From NCBI GenBank assembly GCA_963575745.1, contig CAUYUJ010001758.1, positions 458,560 through 522,559 of the forward strand: a stretch of 64,000 nt of DNA. The letters are read 5' to 3'. The DNA comes from Prorocentrum cordatum (Eukaryota; Sar; Dinophyceae; Prorocentrales; Prorocentraceae). The notes beneath the pieces were generated by a model that was not told the DNA's origin, searched no databases, and saw nothing but the letters and a program-made list of their open reading frames with translations. Within the stretch, counting starts at the first letter, position 1. Every line of letters starts with the position of its first letter. Made by a program: the position numbers and the translations under genes. Of this stretch, positions 50,990 through 60,531 are shown piece by piece.

Positions 50990-51240
50990 TCCAAAGACTG
51001 ACAGCAGTTCTGTCCGCCTTGAGCAGGACTCGCTGTCGGCGTCGCCACGGACCGCTTCCATGTGAGACAAGAAGGTTGCCTGCCCGACAGCGGCCGCTGT
51101 TGGTTCTGCGCAGCACTTGTCTTCGTTCGAGTGCGCGGTTGTCAGGATAGCCCTCTTGAAAACAAAACAAAAAAAACAAAAAAACTTGTTGTCGGGTATC
51201 GTGCCCATTCTATCCGTAACCACTCCCGGGCGTCCCGCTC
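50990..51240. mobile_element. MITE-like element, family R, copy 3, carrying a small insertion
   Basis: GACTGACAGCAGTTCTGTCC, GGACTCGCTGTCGGCGTCGC, CGACAGCGGCCGCTGTTGG and TTGTTGTCGGGTATCGTGCC follow the family order. A 63-bp piece interrupts it at 51121. Confidence 0.88.
51121..51183 (+). mobile_element. 63-bp retroposed insert with A-rich tail and 6-bp duplication
   Basis: Flanked by ACTTGT (51115-51120) and ACTTGT (51184-51189). The uninterrupted family copy at 43199 reads CAACACTTGTTGTTGGGC. The insert ends in AAAACAAAACAAAAAAAACA-type sequence, an A-rich tail, and starts CTTCGTTCGAGTGCGCGG. CGTTCGAGTGC loosely resembles an RNA polymerase III B box, so a truncated SINE is possible. Confidence 0.8.
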
Positions 51241-51660
51241 TGTGGCAGGGGGCGCTCCCGGAAGAGGCGGCGGCAGGCATGCCGAGGCGATGCCCCGGCC
51301 TCGCATACGCGGGACCCCCGCCCCAGCAGGCCTCGAAAGTGGCGGCAGCTTCGCGGATCGCAGCCACGCAGGGATGGCGAGGTCTACAGTCAACGCTCCC
51401 AGTAAGGACGCGCGCCTTCATCCAGGGAGCCCCTGTGTCCTTTCATCTGCGGCCCGTCCTTTGCCGTTTTCACTGGTCGCCCGCCGCCCGAAAGATCCCA
51501 GCTTCGGCCTGCAAGGGTCTTGCGTCCTTACCACCCGTCCTTAGTAGTACACGCTTTGACTAGTCTGAGTCTGCGTAGGACGCCACTCCGTTGGACTCCC
51601 AAGCAGTGTGTCGCCACACTGGCTTGGGATGGAGGGTTTCTCCGAAGGGCTTAGGCGACC
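51241..51660. other. No recognised gene
   Basis: GC-rich to balanced unique sequence. A short + frame reads L-P-E-E-A-A-A-G-M-P-R-R-C-P-G-L-A-Y-A-G near 51255, but no family is recognised. Confidence 0.3.
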
Positions 51661-51669
51661 CGTCCTCCC

Positions 51670-51745
51670 TGCTCCTCCTCCTCCTCCTCCTTCCTCCTCC
51701 TCCTCTTCCTCCTCCTCCCCATGCCCCTCCTCCACCTCCTCGGGT
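51670..51745. repeat. (CTC)n array
   Basis: CTC with TTCC breaks. Unique sequence with no recognised gene follows to 52055. Confidence 0.9.
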
Positions 51746-52055
51746 CGCCTACGGCCCTCGGGGAAAGTGCAGTTTGGGACCCTTCAGAGACAAGCCCATA
51801 TCTCTGCGCTGCGCCGTGCAGCGCGAAGGCGGCCGAGTGCGGCCAGCAGAGATGCGTTTCTCCTGCGGTCTGGGTCAGGGGTTGCGGCCCCCGCAGGCTG
51901 GAGGGAGTCTTGAGACGGTTGTGTCGTCTCTGGTCCGGGAGATCCGACGTGGCGCGATTGTTGGGCCGCCAGATCTGGCTGTTGTAGGTCTGACAGTTGT
52001 TTGACGGTTGGAGCTTTGCTCCTTGGGTGCTTCAGCTGGGACTTACTCGAGGCCC

Positions 52056-52465
52056 CCAGCTATTGGCGGCGAGCCCAGGGGGGAAGTCAGAGGGAGCTTC
52101 GGAGAAGTGTTCTCAATCTCCCCCGACGACACAGAACAGTTCTGGGAAGGCGCCAGGGCTTCTGAGAAGCCCCGCCGCCTCCTGAGAAGGCCTGCCTGGG
52201 CTGCCTACGATCCGATTCGATGCGATTCGATTTGCGGACTGGGCTCGCGATTCCGATTCGATTCGGTTCGGTTCGAGTCGATTCGATTCACCAGCATCCG
52301 CCCTGGCCAACCGGAGCCGCGCGCGGCGATCCGATTTCGATTTGATTCGGGACGACGATTCGCTGGCGATTCGATCCGTTTCCGATCCAATCCGATTTCG
52401 CGATTCGATCCAGCTCAGGCCTGCCTGCCCCCTCCCACTCCCCCCCTGGGCTCGCCGCCGAGTCT
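52056..52465. mobile_element. MITE-like element, family S, enlarged by a GATTCGATTC repeat
   Basis: Left TTGGCGGCGAGCCCAGGGGG, right CCCCCCTGGGCTCGCCGCCG (inverted ends). 52200-52410 holds irregular CGATTCGATT units that are absent from the 149-bp copy at 48636. Confidence 0.8.
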
Positions 52466-52594
52466 GGGAGGAACCCGCCGCCTCGGCCTCTCGCGACGCC
52501 TGGCTGCCTGGGTCCCCCCTATGAGCCTCCAGCCTGCACGCCGCCCCCATCGCGCGTGCGCCGGCCTCGCGCTCGCGCCCGTACAGCCCCTCGA

Positions 52595-52735
52595 GACGAG
52601 GAGGAGGAGGAGGAGGAGGAGGAGGAGGAGAAGGAGGAGGAGAAGGAGGAGGAGGAGAAGGAGGAGGAGGAGGAGGAGGAGGAGGAGGAGGAAAGGGAGG
52701 AGGAGGAGGACGAGGACGAGGACGAGGAGGAGAAG
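52595..52735. repeat. (GAG)n array
   Basis: GAG/GGA with AAGGAG and GACGAG variants. Confidence 0.95.
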
Positions 52736-52754
52736 TTCGGGGCCCCCAAAATAC

Positions 52755-53100
52755 ACCACCACCACCATCACCACCACCATCACCACCACCACCACAACCA
52801 GCACCACCAGCACCACCGCCACCACCACCACCAGCACCACCGCCACCCCACCACCACTACCACCACCACCACCACCACCACCACTACCACCAACCACCAC
52901 CACCACCACCACCACCAACACCACCACCACCACCACCACCACCACCACCACCACCACCACCACACCCACCCACCCACCCACCCACCCCCCCCACCCACCC
53001 ACCCACCCACCCACCCACCACCACCACCACCAACACCCACCACCACCACCACCCACCACCCACCACCACCATCACCACCTCCCTCACCACCTCCCTCACC
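52755..53100. repeat. (CAC)n and (CCCA)n array
   Basis: CAC trinucleotides with CCG and CAG variants, a (CCCA)n block at 52970-53020, then CAC/CTC. A His/Thr/Pro-rich frame runs through it, as expected from the repeat. Confidence 0.95.
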
Positions 53101-53189
53101 CCCTCCCCCTCTCCAAGGAAAGAGGATGGGGAAGAGGAAAGGGAAGGAGGGAGGGGGAATGGAGGTGGTGGTGGTGGTGGTGTATATTC

Positions 53190-53290
53190 TTGGGGGAGGA
53201 GGAGGAGGAGGAGGAGGAGGAGGAGGAGGAGGAGGAGGAGGAGGTGGAGGAGGAGGAGGAGGAGGAGGAGGAGGAGGAGGCGGAGGAGGG
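53190..53290. repeat. (GGA)n array
   Basis: Pure GGA with one GGT and one GGC. A short (GGT)n piece lies just before it (53163-53182). Confidence 0.95.
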
Positions 53291-53309
53291 AGACGACGAG
53301 GGTGGGGGA

Positions 53310-53541
53310 CTGGCGCTCGAGGTCCCGATGAACGTTCCCCGCGCCACGTCCAGCCAGGGCCTCGCGCCGGGGGGGAGGGTGGCCGCCCGCTCCGCGGCGG
53401 CGCGGCCGCGTCCGCGGCGGCCCTGGCCCGCCCGGGCCCTCCGCATGGGAGGCCCGCCCGCCCCGGGGTGGGGGGGCTCCGTCGACGACAGGCGACGGCT
53501 GAGTACGATCGAAGTGGCCGTCGGTCGTTGAAAGTGTTTTT
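53310..53541 (+). other. GC-rich island, possible exon
   Basis: The + strand reads L-E-V-P-M-N-V-P-R-A-T-S-S-Q-G-L-A-P-G-G in one frame and stays open to about 53530. Composition is very GC-rich and other frames are open, so the call is weak. A family-H element follows. Confidence 0.25.
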
Positions 53542-53744
53542 TTTTAAGTCGGGCATGTCGCTCCACAGGAAAGAGAAAGAGTAGTGTCCTCTACAGGAGG
53601 ACTGTTCTTGAATCTGGTTCAAGAGTAATCAAAAAGTAGTCTGGGGACGACGTTCCGTGCTCTCTTGATTTGTTGGAGCATGGTTGGACTGTTTTCTATG
53701 TGTCTTCCAAGACCCGCCTGTAGGAGGACATGTCAGACCTGAGC
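53542..53744. mobile_element. MITE-like element, family H, copy 4
   Basis: Left TTTTAAGTCGGGCATGTCGC, right CTGTAGGAGGACATGTCAGA. AGTCTGGGGACGACGTTCCG in the core. It has an extra duplicated CTCTACAGGAGGACTG segment near 53590. Confidence 0.85.
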
Positions 53745-53779
53745 TTGTTTCTTGATTTCCAGATCCAGAGTTTCGGGCG

Positions 53780-54064
53780 CTCCTGGGGCTTCCCGCGCTT
53801 TCTTGCGCGACTTTCTCGGAACCCCCAAGACGGTCCAAGAGGATCCCAGTCTCCCAGAGATCGCTCCACGATGTTCGAGATGGCCTGCAGTCGGCCCAGA
53901 AGGCCCCCAAGACGCCCCAAGAGAGCCCCATGAGCAACCCCAAGAGGGAACCAAGAGGCAAACATCATTGATTTCCTCGAGCTTTTGAGCGACTTTAGCG
54001 TTCTCGCCGTTGCGGCCTTCCGTCGCTCCAAGGCGGCCCAAAGCGCCTCCAATATCTTCCCAAG
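53780..54064. repeat. CCCCAAGA-type minisatellite, family L, reverse strand
   Basis: Degenerate CCCCCAAGACG, CCAAGAGG and CCCCAAGAGGGA units, the complement of the CTTGGGGCC family. Confidence 0.65.
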
Positions 54065-54180
54065 GCGCCCAATCTACGTTGGGCGCCTTCCTACTTCAAG
54101 AGTCGAGCGATGTTCCCTCTTCCCTCCTCCTCAGTGGGCGGGCGGAAACCCAATCTACTTCTCGCCCCCTCCAACTTCAT
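54065..54180. repeat. Dispersed repeat, family T, copy 2
   Basis: GGCGCCTTCCTACTTCAAGA, GTCGAGCGATG and CTCAGTGGGCGGGCGG match 50000-50110. Confidence 0.8.
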
Positions 54181-54377
54181 GTTCTACTTGCTTCTTCCGA
54201 CTGGCTGGCACGGACATCTAGGCCAGGCAATGGTTCAAGTAAAGTTCGTTGCGATGGCACATTGTTTCGCAACGCCTGATATCCTGGGGGGGACCGCTAC
54301 GGCTACCCACTCCGCGTCGCCACGGCTGGACGCGCCTCGGCGTCTTGGCCAGAACGCCCGCCAGGAGAGATCCACGG

Positions 54378-54556
54378 ATCTAGGCCTCCCAAATGGGGTC
54401 GAAGCAGATGGGGTCGGAGCATCCCCGCGCACCGTCGATGCATCGACGATGCGGCTCGAGGTGGTGCCCGACTTCCTCAACGCGGACGTCGCCGATGCAT
54501 CGGCGATGCGGCGCGATCCTCCGACCCCATCTGCTCGGACCCCATCTAAGGAGACC
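54378..54556. mobile_element. MITE-like element, family O
   Basis: Left ATCTAGGCCTCCCAAATGGG, right CCCCATCTAAGGAGACCTCC. Core GACTTCCTCAACGCGGACG is the uninterrupted site used to interpret 45103-45337. Confidence 0.9.
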
Positions 54557-54579
54557 TCCGACAGTAGTGGGTGGCGAAG

Positions 54580-54750
54580 GCTGACAGCAGTCCCTGTTCC
54601 TCTTGGCCAGGGCTCGCCGTCGGCTGCCGCCGCGGGCGTTGTTCATCCTGGGGCACGAAGGCTGCCTGCCCAACAGCGGCCGCTCCTGGTCTTGGACAGC
54701 ATGTGCTGTGCTGTGCTGTCGGGCGTTGTGACCATGTTTTGTCCATCCCA
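54580..54750. mobile_element. MITE-like element, family R, copy 4
   Basis: GACAGCAGTCCCTGTTCCTC, GGGCTCGCCGTCGGCTGCCG, CCCAACAGCGGCCGCTCCTG and TCGGGCGTTGTGACCATG. It follows a family-O element, as at 44838-45390 but in the opposite order. Confidence 0.85.
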
Positions 54751-55090
54751 CTTTCTCAGGAGGAAAACGCACAGACAAAAATAATCGCCGCCCATCCCAA
54801 CTTCTCAGGAGGTAAAAAAAGCAAAGAAAACACAAAGGATCGCCAAGCCCGAGGAACATCGGGGAACGTATGGGACGTGGGTGTGGGGGGAGACGAGGCT
54901 CCAGAGCCTACTTGGAAAGATATGTAATCCTGTGACCTGTGCCTGTTGATTTGTGTGTGTCCCTGGGCCCCCTTCCATGTCGGGCGTCAAAACACGGCGA
55001 CGGCGGCGGCTGCGGTGGCCGCCGCCGCCATCGCCGTTTTTTGGCGATGACGATGATGCTCACGATGACGTCAGCCTCGTCATCGTGAGC
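54751..55090. other. No recognised gene
   Basis: Unique sequence with a short duplicated CCCA(C/A)CTTTCTCAGGAGG-type word (54748 and 54795). No domain. Confidence 0.35.
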
Positions 55091-55099
55091 ATCCGTGAG

Positions 55100-55101
55100 C
55101 A

Positions 55102-55171
<70 letters not shown>

Positions 55172-55389
55172 GCATCAGCATCAGCATCAGCATCATCATC
55201 ATCAGCATCACCATCATCATCATCACCATCACCATCATCATCACCATCATCATCATCATCATCATCATCATCGTCATCGTCATCGTCATCGTCACCATCC
55301 ATCATCATTATCATCATCAGCAGCATCATCATCACGATCATCATCACCACCATCATCACCATCATCACCATCATCATCATCACCATCAC

Positions 55390-55456
<67 letters not shown>

Positions 55457-55591
55457 TTCATCATCATCATCATCGTCATCGTCATCGTCATCGTCACCAT
55501 CCATCATCATTATCATCATCAGCAGCATCATCACGATCATCATCACCACCATCATCATCACCATCATCACCATCATCATCATCACCATCAC

Positions 55592-55624
<33 letters not shown>

Positions 55625-55885
55625 CATCGTCGTTGTCTTCGTCATCGTCATAGTCATTGTCTTCATCCTCATCACCATCATCATCATCATCATCAGCATC
55701 ATCATCATCATCATCATCAGCATCGTCATCATCAGCATCATCATTATCGTAGTCGTCATCATCATCATCACCACCATCATTGTCATCGTCATCGTCGTCG
55801 TCGTCATCATTGTCATCGTCATCGTCATCGTCGTCGTCGTCGTCGCCATCGTCATCGTCATCGTCATCATCGTCGTCATCATCGG
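55100..55885. repeat. (ATC)n compound array
   Basis: Nearly 800 bp of CAT/ATC with GTC, CAC and CAG variants. A 140-bp segment (CATCCATCATCATTATCATC to ATCACCATCACC) recurs at about 55295 and 55497. Frames are poly-Ser, poly-His, poly-Ile or poly-Asp artefacts. Confidence 0.97.
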
Positions 55886-55911
55886 TAAGACCGCCCCCCC
55901 CCCCCCACAGC

Positions 55912-56034
55912 ATGGCGGCTTCCCGAGCCGCGGGCCCCGAGACGGGGCGCCGCGGCCGCGCGGCGAGCGGCGACGGCGACGCCACGCCGCGCCTGCTCCG
56001 GCGCGTCGGCCTCTCCGTGGTCGCCACCAACGCG
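55912..56034 (+). CDS. Candidate exon of an unidentified gene
   Basis: After a C13 run and CACAG the frame reads M-A-A-S-R-A-A-G-P-E-T-G-R-R-G, then D-A-T-P-R-L-L-R-R-V-G-L-S-V-V-A-T-N-A. Composition is natural and the end is hydrophobic. It joins the block at 56375 in phase (N-A then E-Y-G-R-R-A-R). The ATG at 55912 may be a true start or internal. No family is recognised. Confidence 0.5.
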
Positions 56035-56374
56035 GAGTTCGGGCGAAGAGAACTGTGCACATGCACAGATCCTGACAGCGCCCATCCCTGACCCAGACTC
56101 GGTGCATACACCTTCCTTGCCAAGGTAAGAGGGCGTACACCTTAGGCGATGCTTAAGAAAACTTATTTTTGTTGGCCAGAGTCTTGATTATTCTTAATGT
56201 TTCAATGTAAATCATAAGATTTGAGTGGAAATTTTGGGTTTTTACTCAAGTTCTGAGACTATGAATTTCTTAACCCATGATTTCTTAAGCATTTCGCAGG
56301 GTGTATGCACCGATCCTGGGCTCAGTATGGGCCTGGCCGGAGTCGGTGGATGTGCACAGGTCTCTTTCCTCCAG
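56035..56374 (+). mobile_element. Intron made of a family-P element, with a nested AT-rich element
   Basis: Begins GAGTTCGGGCGAAGAGAACT and ends TTTCCTCCAG. The family-P arms (GTGCACATGCACAGATCCTG and CCGATCCTGGGCTCAG) lie inside. GGAGTTCGGGCG (56034-56045) and GGAGTACGGCCG (56374-56385) are direct repeats at its two ends, so it looks like a transposon whose target duplication now holds the splice borders. The donor would be GA; GC is possible a few bases on. Confidence 0.6.
56142..56298. mobile_element. AT-rich inverted-repeat element nested in family P
   Basis: GCGATGCTTAAGAAA at the left and TTTCTTAAGCATTTCGC at the right are inverted ends of a 157-bp, strongly AT-rich piece. Flanks GGCGTACACC and GGTGTATGCACC resemble each other and the uninterrupted site at 42946 (GGGCGTATGCACCGATC), so a diverged target duplication is likely. 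Confidence 0.8.
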
Positions 56375-56722
56375 GAGTACGGCCGCCGCGCCCGGCAGGA
56401 GGCCGAGGACGCCGAGCGCGAGCTGGACGTCAGGGGGGGGGGAAGTCTGCCGACGCCGCTGCCCCGAGGGATCTCTCGCGCCGCACTTCGCCGAGGCAGC
56501 GGCAGGTTTGTTTGCCCCCGAATATCGCGCCGCACCGCCGAGGCATCGGCGATGCAGGGGCGGCGTCGCGATGTGGAGAGCAGCGGGCTCCCCCTTGGTT
56601 CCCGGCGACGCCGCTTCGTCGAGCCGCACGGCGTCGCCCAGCCCTGGGGCCCCAGGGGGCCCTCACTGGTGGATGCCGCTCGGAGAATGGCGCAGGACGG
56701 CTGGTCCTGCAGGGCTCCGGGC
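56375..56722 (+). CDS. Candidate exon with Arg/Glu helix, unidentified gene
   Basis: After TTTCCTCCAG the frame reads E-Y-G-R-R-A-R-Q-E-A-E-D-A-E-R-E-L-D-V, a strongly helical stretch. It stays open through R-R-R-R-F-V-E-P-H-G-V-A-Q-P-W-G and S-L-V-D-A-A-R-R-M-A-Q-D-G-W-S-C, to GGC|GTGAGTGTCC, a canonical donor. An alternative is two exons with a 51-bp intron from GTTTGT (56508) to GATGCAG (56558). No family is recognised. Confidence 0.5.
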
Positions 56723-56753
56723 GTGAGTGTCCACGGTGTCTCAATCTTTTCTG

Positions 56754-56945
56754 GCGAGCGAACAGCTCACACCCATGCCCACAGGAGGGTCGAGAGGAGG
56801 GGAACCGGCCATGGGAATGGGTGCGAGTTGTCGGACCCTGGGGGAAGCTCCCGTTCGAGCGGGGACCCCCATCCGACAAGACGCACCCATGGCCTCCTCC
56901 GTCCCCCCTATGGGTATGGGTGCGTGTTGTTCGATCGTCATTTTC
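56754..56945. mobile_element. MITE-like element, family D, copy 2
   Basis: Left GCGAACAGCTCACACCCATG, right TATGGGTATGGGTGCGTGTT (inverted). Core AAGCTCCCGTTCGAGCGGGG is shared with 14208-14375. It lies 30 bp after the canonical donor at 56723, so it is inside an intron. Confidence 0.85.
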
Positions 56946-56967
56946 GAGGCGTCGGATCTCGGGGTGC

Positions 56968-57147
56968 AAAGTCGGGGCCCTGAAGAAGGAACCCTTTTCG
57001 TTGGGGAGGGGCTCCGCCTTCCTCAAGTGTTTCACAGCTGGCCTCGGGTGTTCCTTATGTTTGCGATCGCAAATCGAAGTTTAACCTATGGAAATAAAAG
57101 GGGCCTCGTTCCTTATTTAGGGTTCCTTAGGTCAACGCCCCGACTGT
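56968..57147. mobile_element. Family-U element, uninterrupted copy
   Basis: Left AAAGTCGGGGCCCTGAAGAA, right TAGGTCAACGCCCCGACTGT. Core GGAACCCTTTTCGTTGGGGA matches 50111-50256. It provides the empty site for the family-A insertion at 50257. Confidence 0.9.
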
Positions 57148-57330
57148 ATGCCCACTCCGGGCGGCACTGGGCGCTTCCGCCCGGTGGTCGGGCCCCGGGG
57201 GCCCTCACAGGTCGACCCGGGTGGGACACTGGGCTGGGCCCAAACGCTGTTCGGCTGGACCTCGGCTGTGTTTCGTTGTTCGTCTCGGCAGTGGGGCACA
57301 GGGAAAGAGGTAGAGCAAGACTCGAACAAC
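57148..57330. other. GC-rich stretch, no recognised gene
   Basis: A CCCCGGGGGCCCTC(A/G)CAGGT word here (57195) recurs at 57672. No domain. Confidence 0.3.
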
Positions 57331-57560
57331 GAAACTCTAGGCCTCCCAGATGGGGTCGGAGTAGATGGGGTCGGAGGCTCGCACCGCATCGCCGATGCAT
57401 CGGCGATGCATCGGCGATGCATTGGCGATGCGGCTCGATGTGGAGACTGTGTTTCCCCACGCCGACGTCGCCGATGCATCGCCGATGCATCGGCGATGCA
57501 TTGGCGATGCGGCGCGATCCTTCGACGCCATCTACTCGGACTCCATCTAGGAGGCCTCTA
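57331..57560. mobile_element. MITE-like element, family O, complete copy
   Basis: Left CTCTAGGCCTCCCAGATGGG, right CCATCTAGGAGGCCTCTAGA. Each arm has the double GGGGTCGGAGTAGATGGGGT block and GATGCATCGGCGATGCATCG palindromes. Core GGCTCGATGTGGAGACTGTG. The palindromic CATCGCCGATG units vary in number among copies. Confidence 0.95.
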
Positions 57561-57755
57561 GAAACGAGCACAAAACGAAGACCAACGTTTAGGTCCAGCC
57601 CTGGCTGGGAAAGGTGCAGCAGAGCAGTGGGGTCCAGGGCTCTGGTCGAGCGCCCCCGCCCCGCCTCGAGGCCCCGGGGGCCCTCGCAGGTGGGTCCGGC
57701 TCGTGCCGCAGAGCAGTGGGGGCCCAGGGCTCTCGCCGAGATCTTGGCACGAGGT

Positions 57756-57955
57756 TCGGGCCGGGCGAAAGGGGGGGATTGGGAAAGGGGGGGGTACGAA
57801 ATTTGCTGCATGCAGCTGGTTTCGGCCTCACCGAGGGGGCCACTTCCTCGATACATGGGCGCCTCCCGGCGCCGGGAGGCGCCGGGGACGTCAGCTACGT
57901 GAGCTGATTCTCAAACCCCCCCTTTGCTATCCCCCCCTTTCGCCCGACCCGAGAG
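57756..57955. mobile_element. MITE-like element, family F, complete copy
   Basis: About 200 bp. Left CGGGCCGGGCGAAAGGGGGG, right CCCCCCTTTCGCCCGACCCG, arms of about 38 bp. The core holds GCATGCAGCTGGTTTCGGCC and the palindrome CCTCCCGGCGCCGGGAGG. Relatives at 17985-18110 and 46197-46254. Confidence 0.9.
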
Positions 57956-58099
57956 GTCGCATGTGTCCCTCAACTCCAGGTCTCCGGGCAGGAAACACAC
58001 CGATATCGCCACCAGCTCCGCGTCGCCACGGCTGGATGCTCGTGGCCGGAAAGCATGCCCGGAGAGGTCCAGGGAGTAGCGGTCCCAGACCGGCGACGC

Positions 58100-58265
58100 C
58101 ATGTTTTTGTTCAGGACGTGACCCCGCAGAGGTCTGGACCCATTCCCCGTGGAGCCGCTTTTGCGAGTATTGTGATTTGACGGTCCTGGGGCCTGGCGAG
58201 GCCACCCAGAGACGGAAGACAGCAAGACACAATTCTTGCTGCGAGTTTGTCCAGCCACGCACAGA
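58100..58265. mobile_element. Dispersed element, family V, copy 1 (diverged)
   Basis: GACCCCGCAGAGGTCTGGAC, CCCATTCCCCG, GACGGTCCTGGGGCCTGGCG match the copies at 62406, 63123 and 63690. Confidence 0.75.
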
Positions 58266-58280
58266 AAGGGGGTAGGGAGA

Positions 58281-58396
58281 GGGGGGAAGGCTTTTTAGAA
58301 GCACCCCTGCTTCTTCTTAGAACGCGCGGGCCCTCTCTGCAGAAGCAAGGCCGGCGCCTTCCAAGAAGCAGCCTCCTTTTAAGAAGCCTTCCCCCC
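58281..58396. mobile_element. MITE-like element, family S, short copy
   Basis: Left GGGGGGAAGGCTTTTTAGAA, right TTTAAGAAGCCTTCCCCCC (inverted). GCGCGCCGCCAAGTCGAGG follows, the outer family end. Confidence 0.85.
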
Positions 58397-58454
58397 TCCA
58401 CCTACCCACCTTGGGCGCGCCGCCAAGTCGAGGAGGGGTCGAGGTTCGGAGGAT

Positions 58455-58565
58455 GAGGAGGAGGGCGAGGAGGAGGAGGAGGAGGAGGAGGGCGGGGAGG
58501 AGGAGGAGGAGGAGGAGGGCGAGGAGGAGGAGGAGGAGGAGGAGGAGGGCGAGGAGGAGGAGGGA
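58455..58565. repeat. (GGA)n array with regular GGGCGAGG units
   Basis: GGA runs broken about every 27 bp by GGGCG(A/G)GG. Confidence 0.9.
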
Positions 58566-59460
58566 AAATTCTATGCGCTTCGCGTAACCCACCAGCCTCT
58601 TGCATTTGCATTTGCGTCGTCGGTCTACGTGCCGTCGGTTCCAATTATCTCGCCCTGCGCCCCAGCCGAGACCGTCCCGCTTCCTGGATCTGTCCTTGGA
58701 GCCGTCAATCAAAAAAAGTAACCCACCAGTGCGGGTTACGCGTCTCCGACTCACGCGTCTTGTCTCGGGCTTCTGGGCTCCGGTTACCGCCGCCCTCGGT
58801 GCTTGCGACCCCGCTCTGTCCCTCACTCTTGGCACCCATCTGGTTCCGTGAAGTCGGGTGTGGCACCCTGGCGCTCAGGGGACGTGCGTCCTGACCAGTT
58901 CCGGCACGAGTGCTTGCACTTCCCTGGCATCTGGTCCCCAATCACCGCCACAGCTGGCCGTGTCTGTCGGTGCTGCTGGCCCTATGGGGTTTCGGACTGC
59001 CGGTTCACTCAGGAGTGGTTCAGCTTTCTTGTACGTCCATGCGTGCTCCCCCGTCGGTCTGCTGCCTGCGCGCTGGACTGTTTCGCAGCCCTGCGCTTCG
59101 CCACGTTTGTGGCGCGCCGACCTCTGGCGCCTGGTGGCGACAAGGTCCAATTCACGTACCTGGTGCCACGCCCCTGGGTTACTCGCACGTTTGCAGCTTC
59201 CTGGCAGCCCCAGCAGCTTGCAGTCCCCGCCCACGGCGCTGCCTCGCTCCTCCCGGCGGTTGCAGCATCTGCCCTCGGCGCAGCAGCTTCTCCCGGCGGT
59301 AGGTTCTGTCGGTGTCTGCGCGCGCGCCGGCAATTAGTTCCGTTCGTAGCCCGAGCTGGCTCGACTCGCCGCTGGTGCCTTCGCTTGCGGCTGCGACAAA
59401 AAAACACCAGCCCATCCAGAAACGCTGCCCAGAGGAATTGCCTCGATCAGGGAAGTGGGC
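58566..59460 (+). other. Non-repetitive 900-bp island, possible coding sequence
   Basis: A + frame is open from 58803 to 59540 (245 codons); another is open from 58858 to 59337. The first reads F-R-H-E-C-L-H-F-P-G-I-W and E-W-F-S-F-L-V-R-P-C-V-L, with many Cys/Arg. It has balanced composition and no repeats, unlike its surroundings. Three overlapping open frames mean that the coding frame, if any, is undecided. No family is recognised. Confidence 0.3.
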
Positions 59461-60310
59461 GGCACACAGAGGAAGGGTCCCCCAGTGGAGGCCTCTTGGA
59501 GCGTCTTGGGGGCCTCTTGGCGGTCCCGGACGCCTCTTAGAGCGTCTGGGGTGCCTCGGAGAGTTTCTTGGGGCCTCTTGGGGGTCTTTCGGGAGCCTCT
59601 TGGAGGCCTCTTGGGCGCCTGTTGGGCCTCCTGGGCGCCTCTTGGGGCCCTCTTAAAGCGCTCTTGGGAGCCTTTGGAGCGCTCTCGGAGCCCTCTTGGG
59701 CCATCTTGAGGCCTCGGATGGCCATCGGACGCGAAAAGGCGAGAAAGCCAAAAACATTGATTTTCCCAAGGTGTTGGAAGGATTTGGGCCTGTTCGGGGT
59801 ATCCTGGGGGAGCTCTTTGACCACTTGGAGCCGTCTTGGAGCGGTCTTGGGGCCTCTTGGAGCATCGTGGGAGCCATCTTGGGGCATCTTGGGATATCGT
59901 GAGCCTTCTTGGAGGTCATCTTGGGCCCCCATGCGCTCTTGGAGTCATCTTAAGCAGTGCCCCCCCCCCCCCCCCCCCCCCCAGTAGGCCAAACTATGGC
60001 CCAAACCTTGGTTAAATCAATTATTTTGGCCTTGTCGCCGAGGCCTCTTGGAGCGTCTTGAGTGCCTCTGGGGGCCTCTTGGGGCCTCTTGGGGATCTCT
60101 TGGGAGCCTCTTGGGGGCATCCTGGGGGCCTCTTCGGGGCCTCTTGGGGCCTCATGGCCACCTCTTGGGGCCCTCTTGGAACACCCTTGGGAGCCTTGGG
60201 AGCGGTCGTGGGGCCATCTCGGAGGAGATTGATCAAAGAAGGGGGGGTCTCAAAGAGCGCCGCCCCCCCAAGAGGCCAAAATGGGGCCAAAACCGTAGTA
60301 AAACAAAAGA
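59461..60310. repeat. CTTGGGGGCCT minisatellite in two large blocks, with C23 run
   Basis: 59465-59955 and 60040-60240 are degenerate CCTCTTGGGGG units. Each block ends with a C/G-rich piece then AGAGGCCAAA(A/C)T-type and AACC(T/G)TGGTTAAA or CCGTAGTAAAAC sequence, so the region is a large diverged duplication. A 23-C homopolymer occupies 59960-59982. Confidence 0.85.
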
Positions 60311-60531
60311 TTTCGGCGTCCTCACCGAGGCCGTTTTGGACGTTCCGGCAACCCGCGGAACGTCCCGTCCAGGTCGAGGGGAGGGTATTGGGCGAGGGGT
60401 AAACCCCTCCCCGAAGGAAAAGAAGGGGGTGGAACAAGAAACACCCTAAACCACCTACGCCCTAAAGGGCTGGTGGGATTTTTTCACGACGCGAGGGCGT
60501 CTGAGGTGTTGGTGCCTCTTTGTCCCCCCAG

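Noticed and set aside
52008-53584. Long frames with poly-Glu, poly-His and poly-Gly blocks
   Set aside because: They pass through adjacent GAG, CAC and GGA arrays; no start context, domain or natural-composition core.
55060-56140. Long poly-Ser/Ile/His/Asp/Met frames
   Set aside because: Products of the ATC compound array. Only the short block from 55912 has natural composition.
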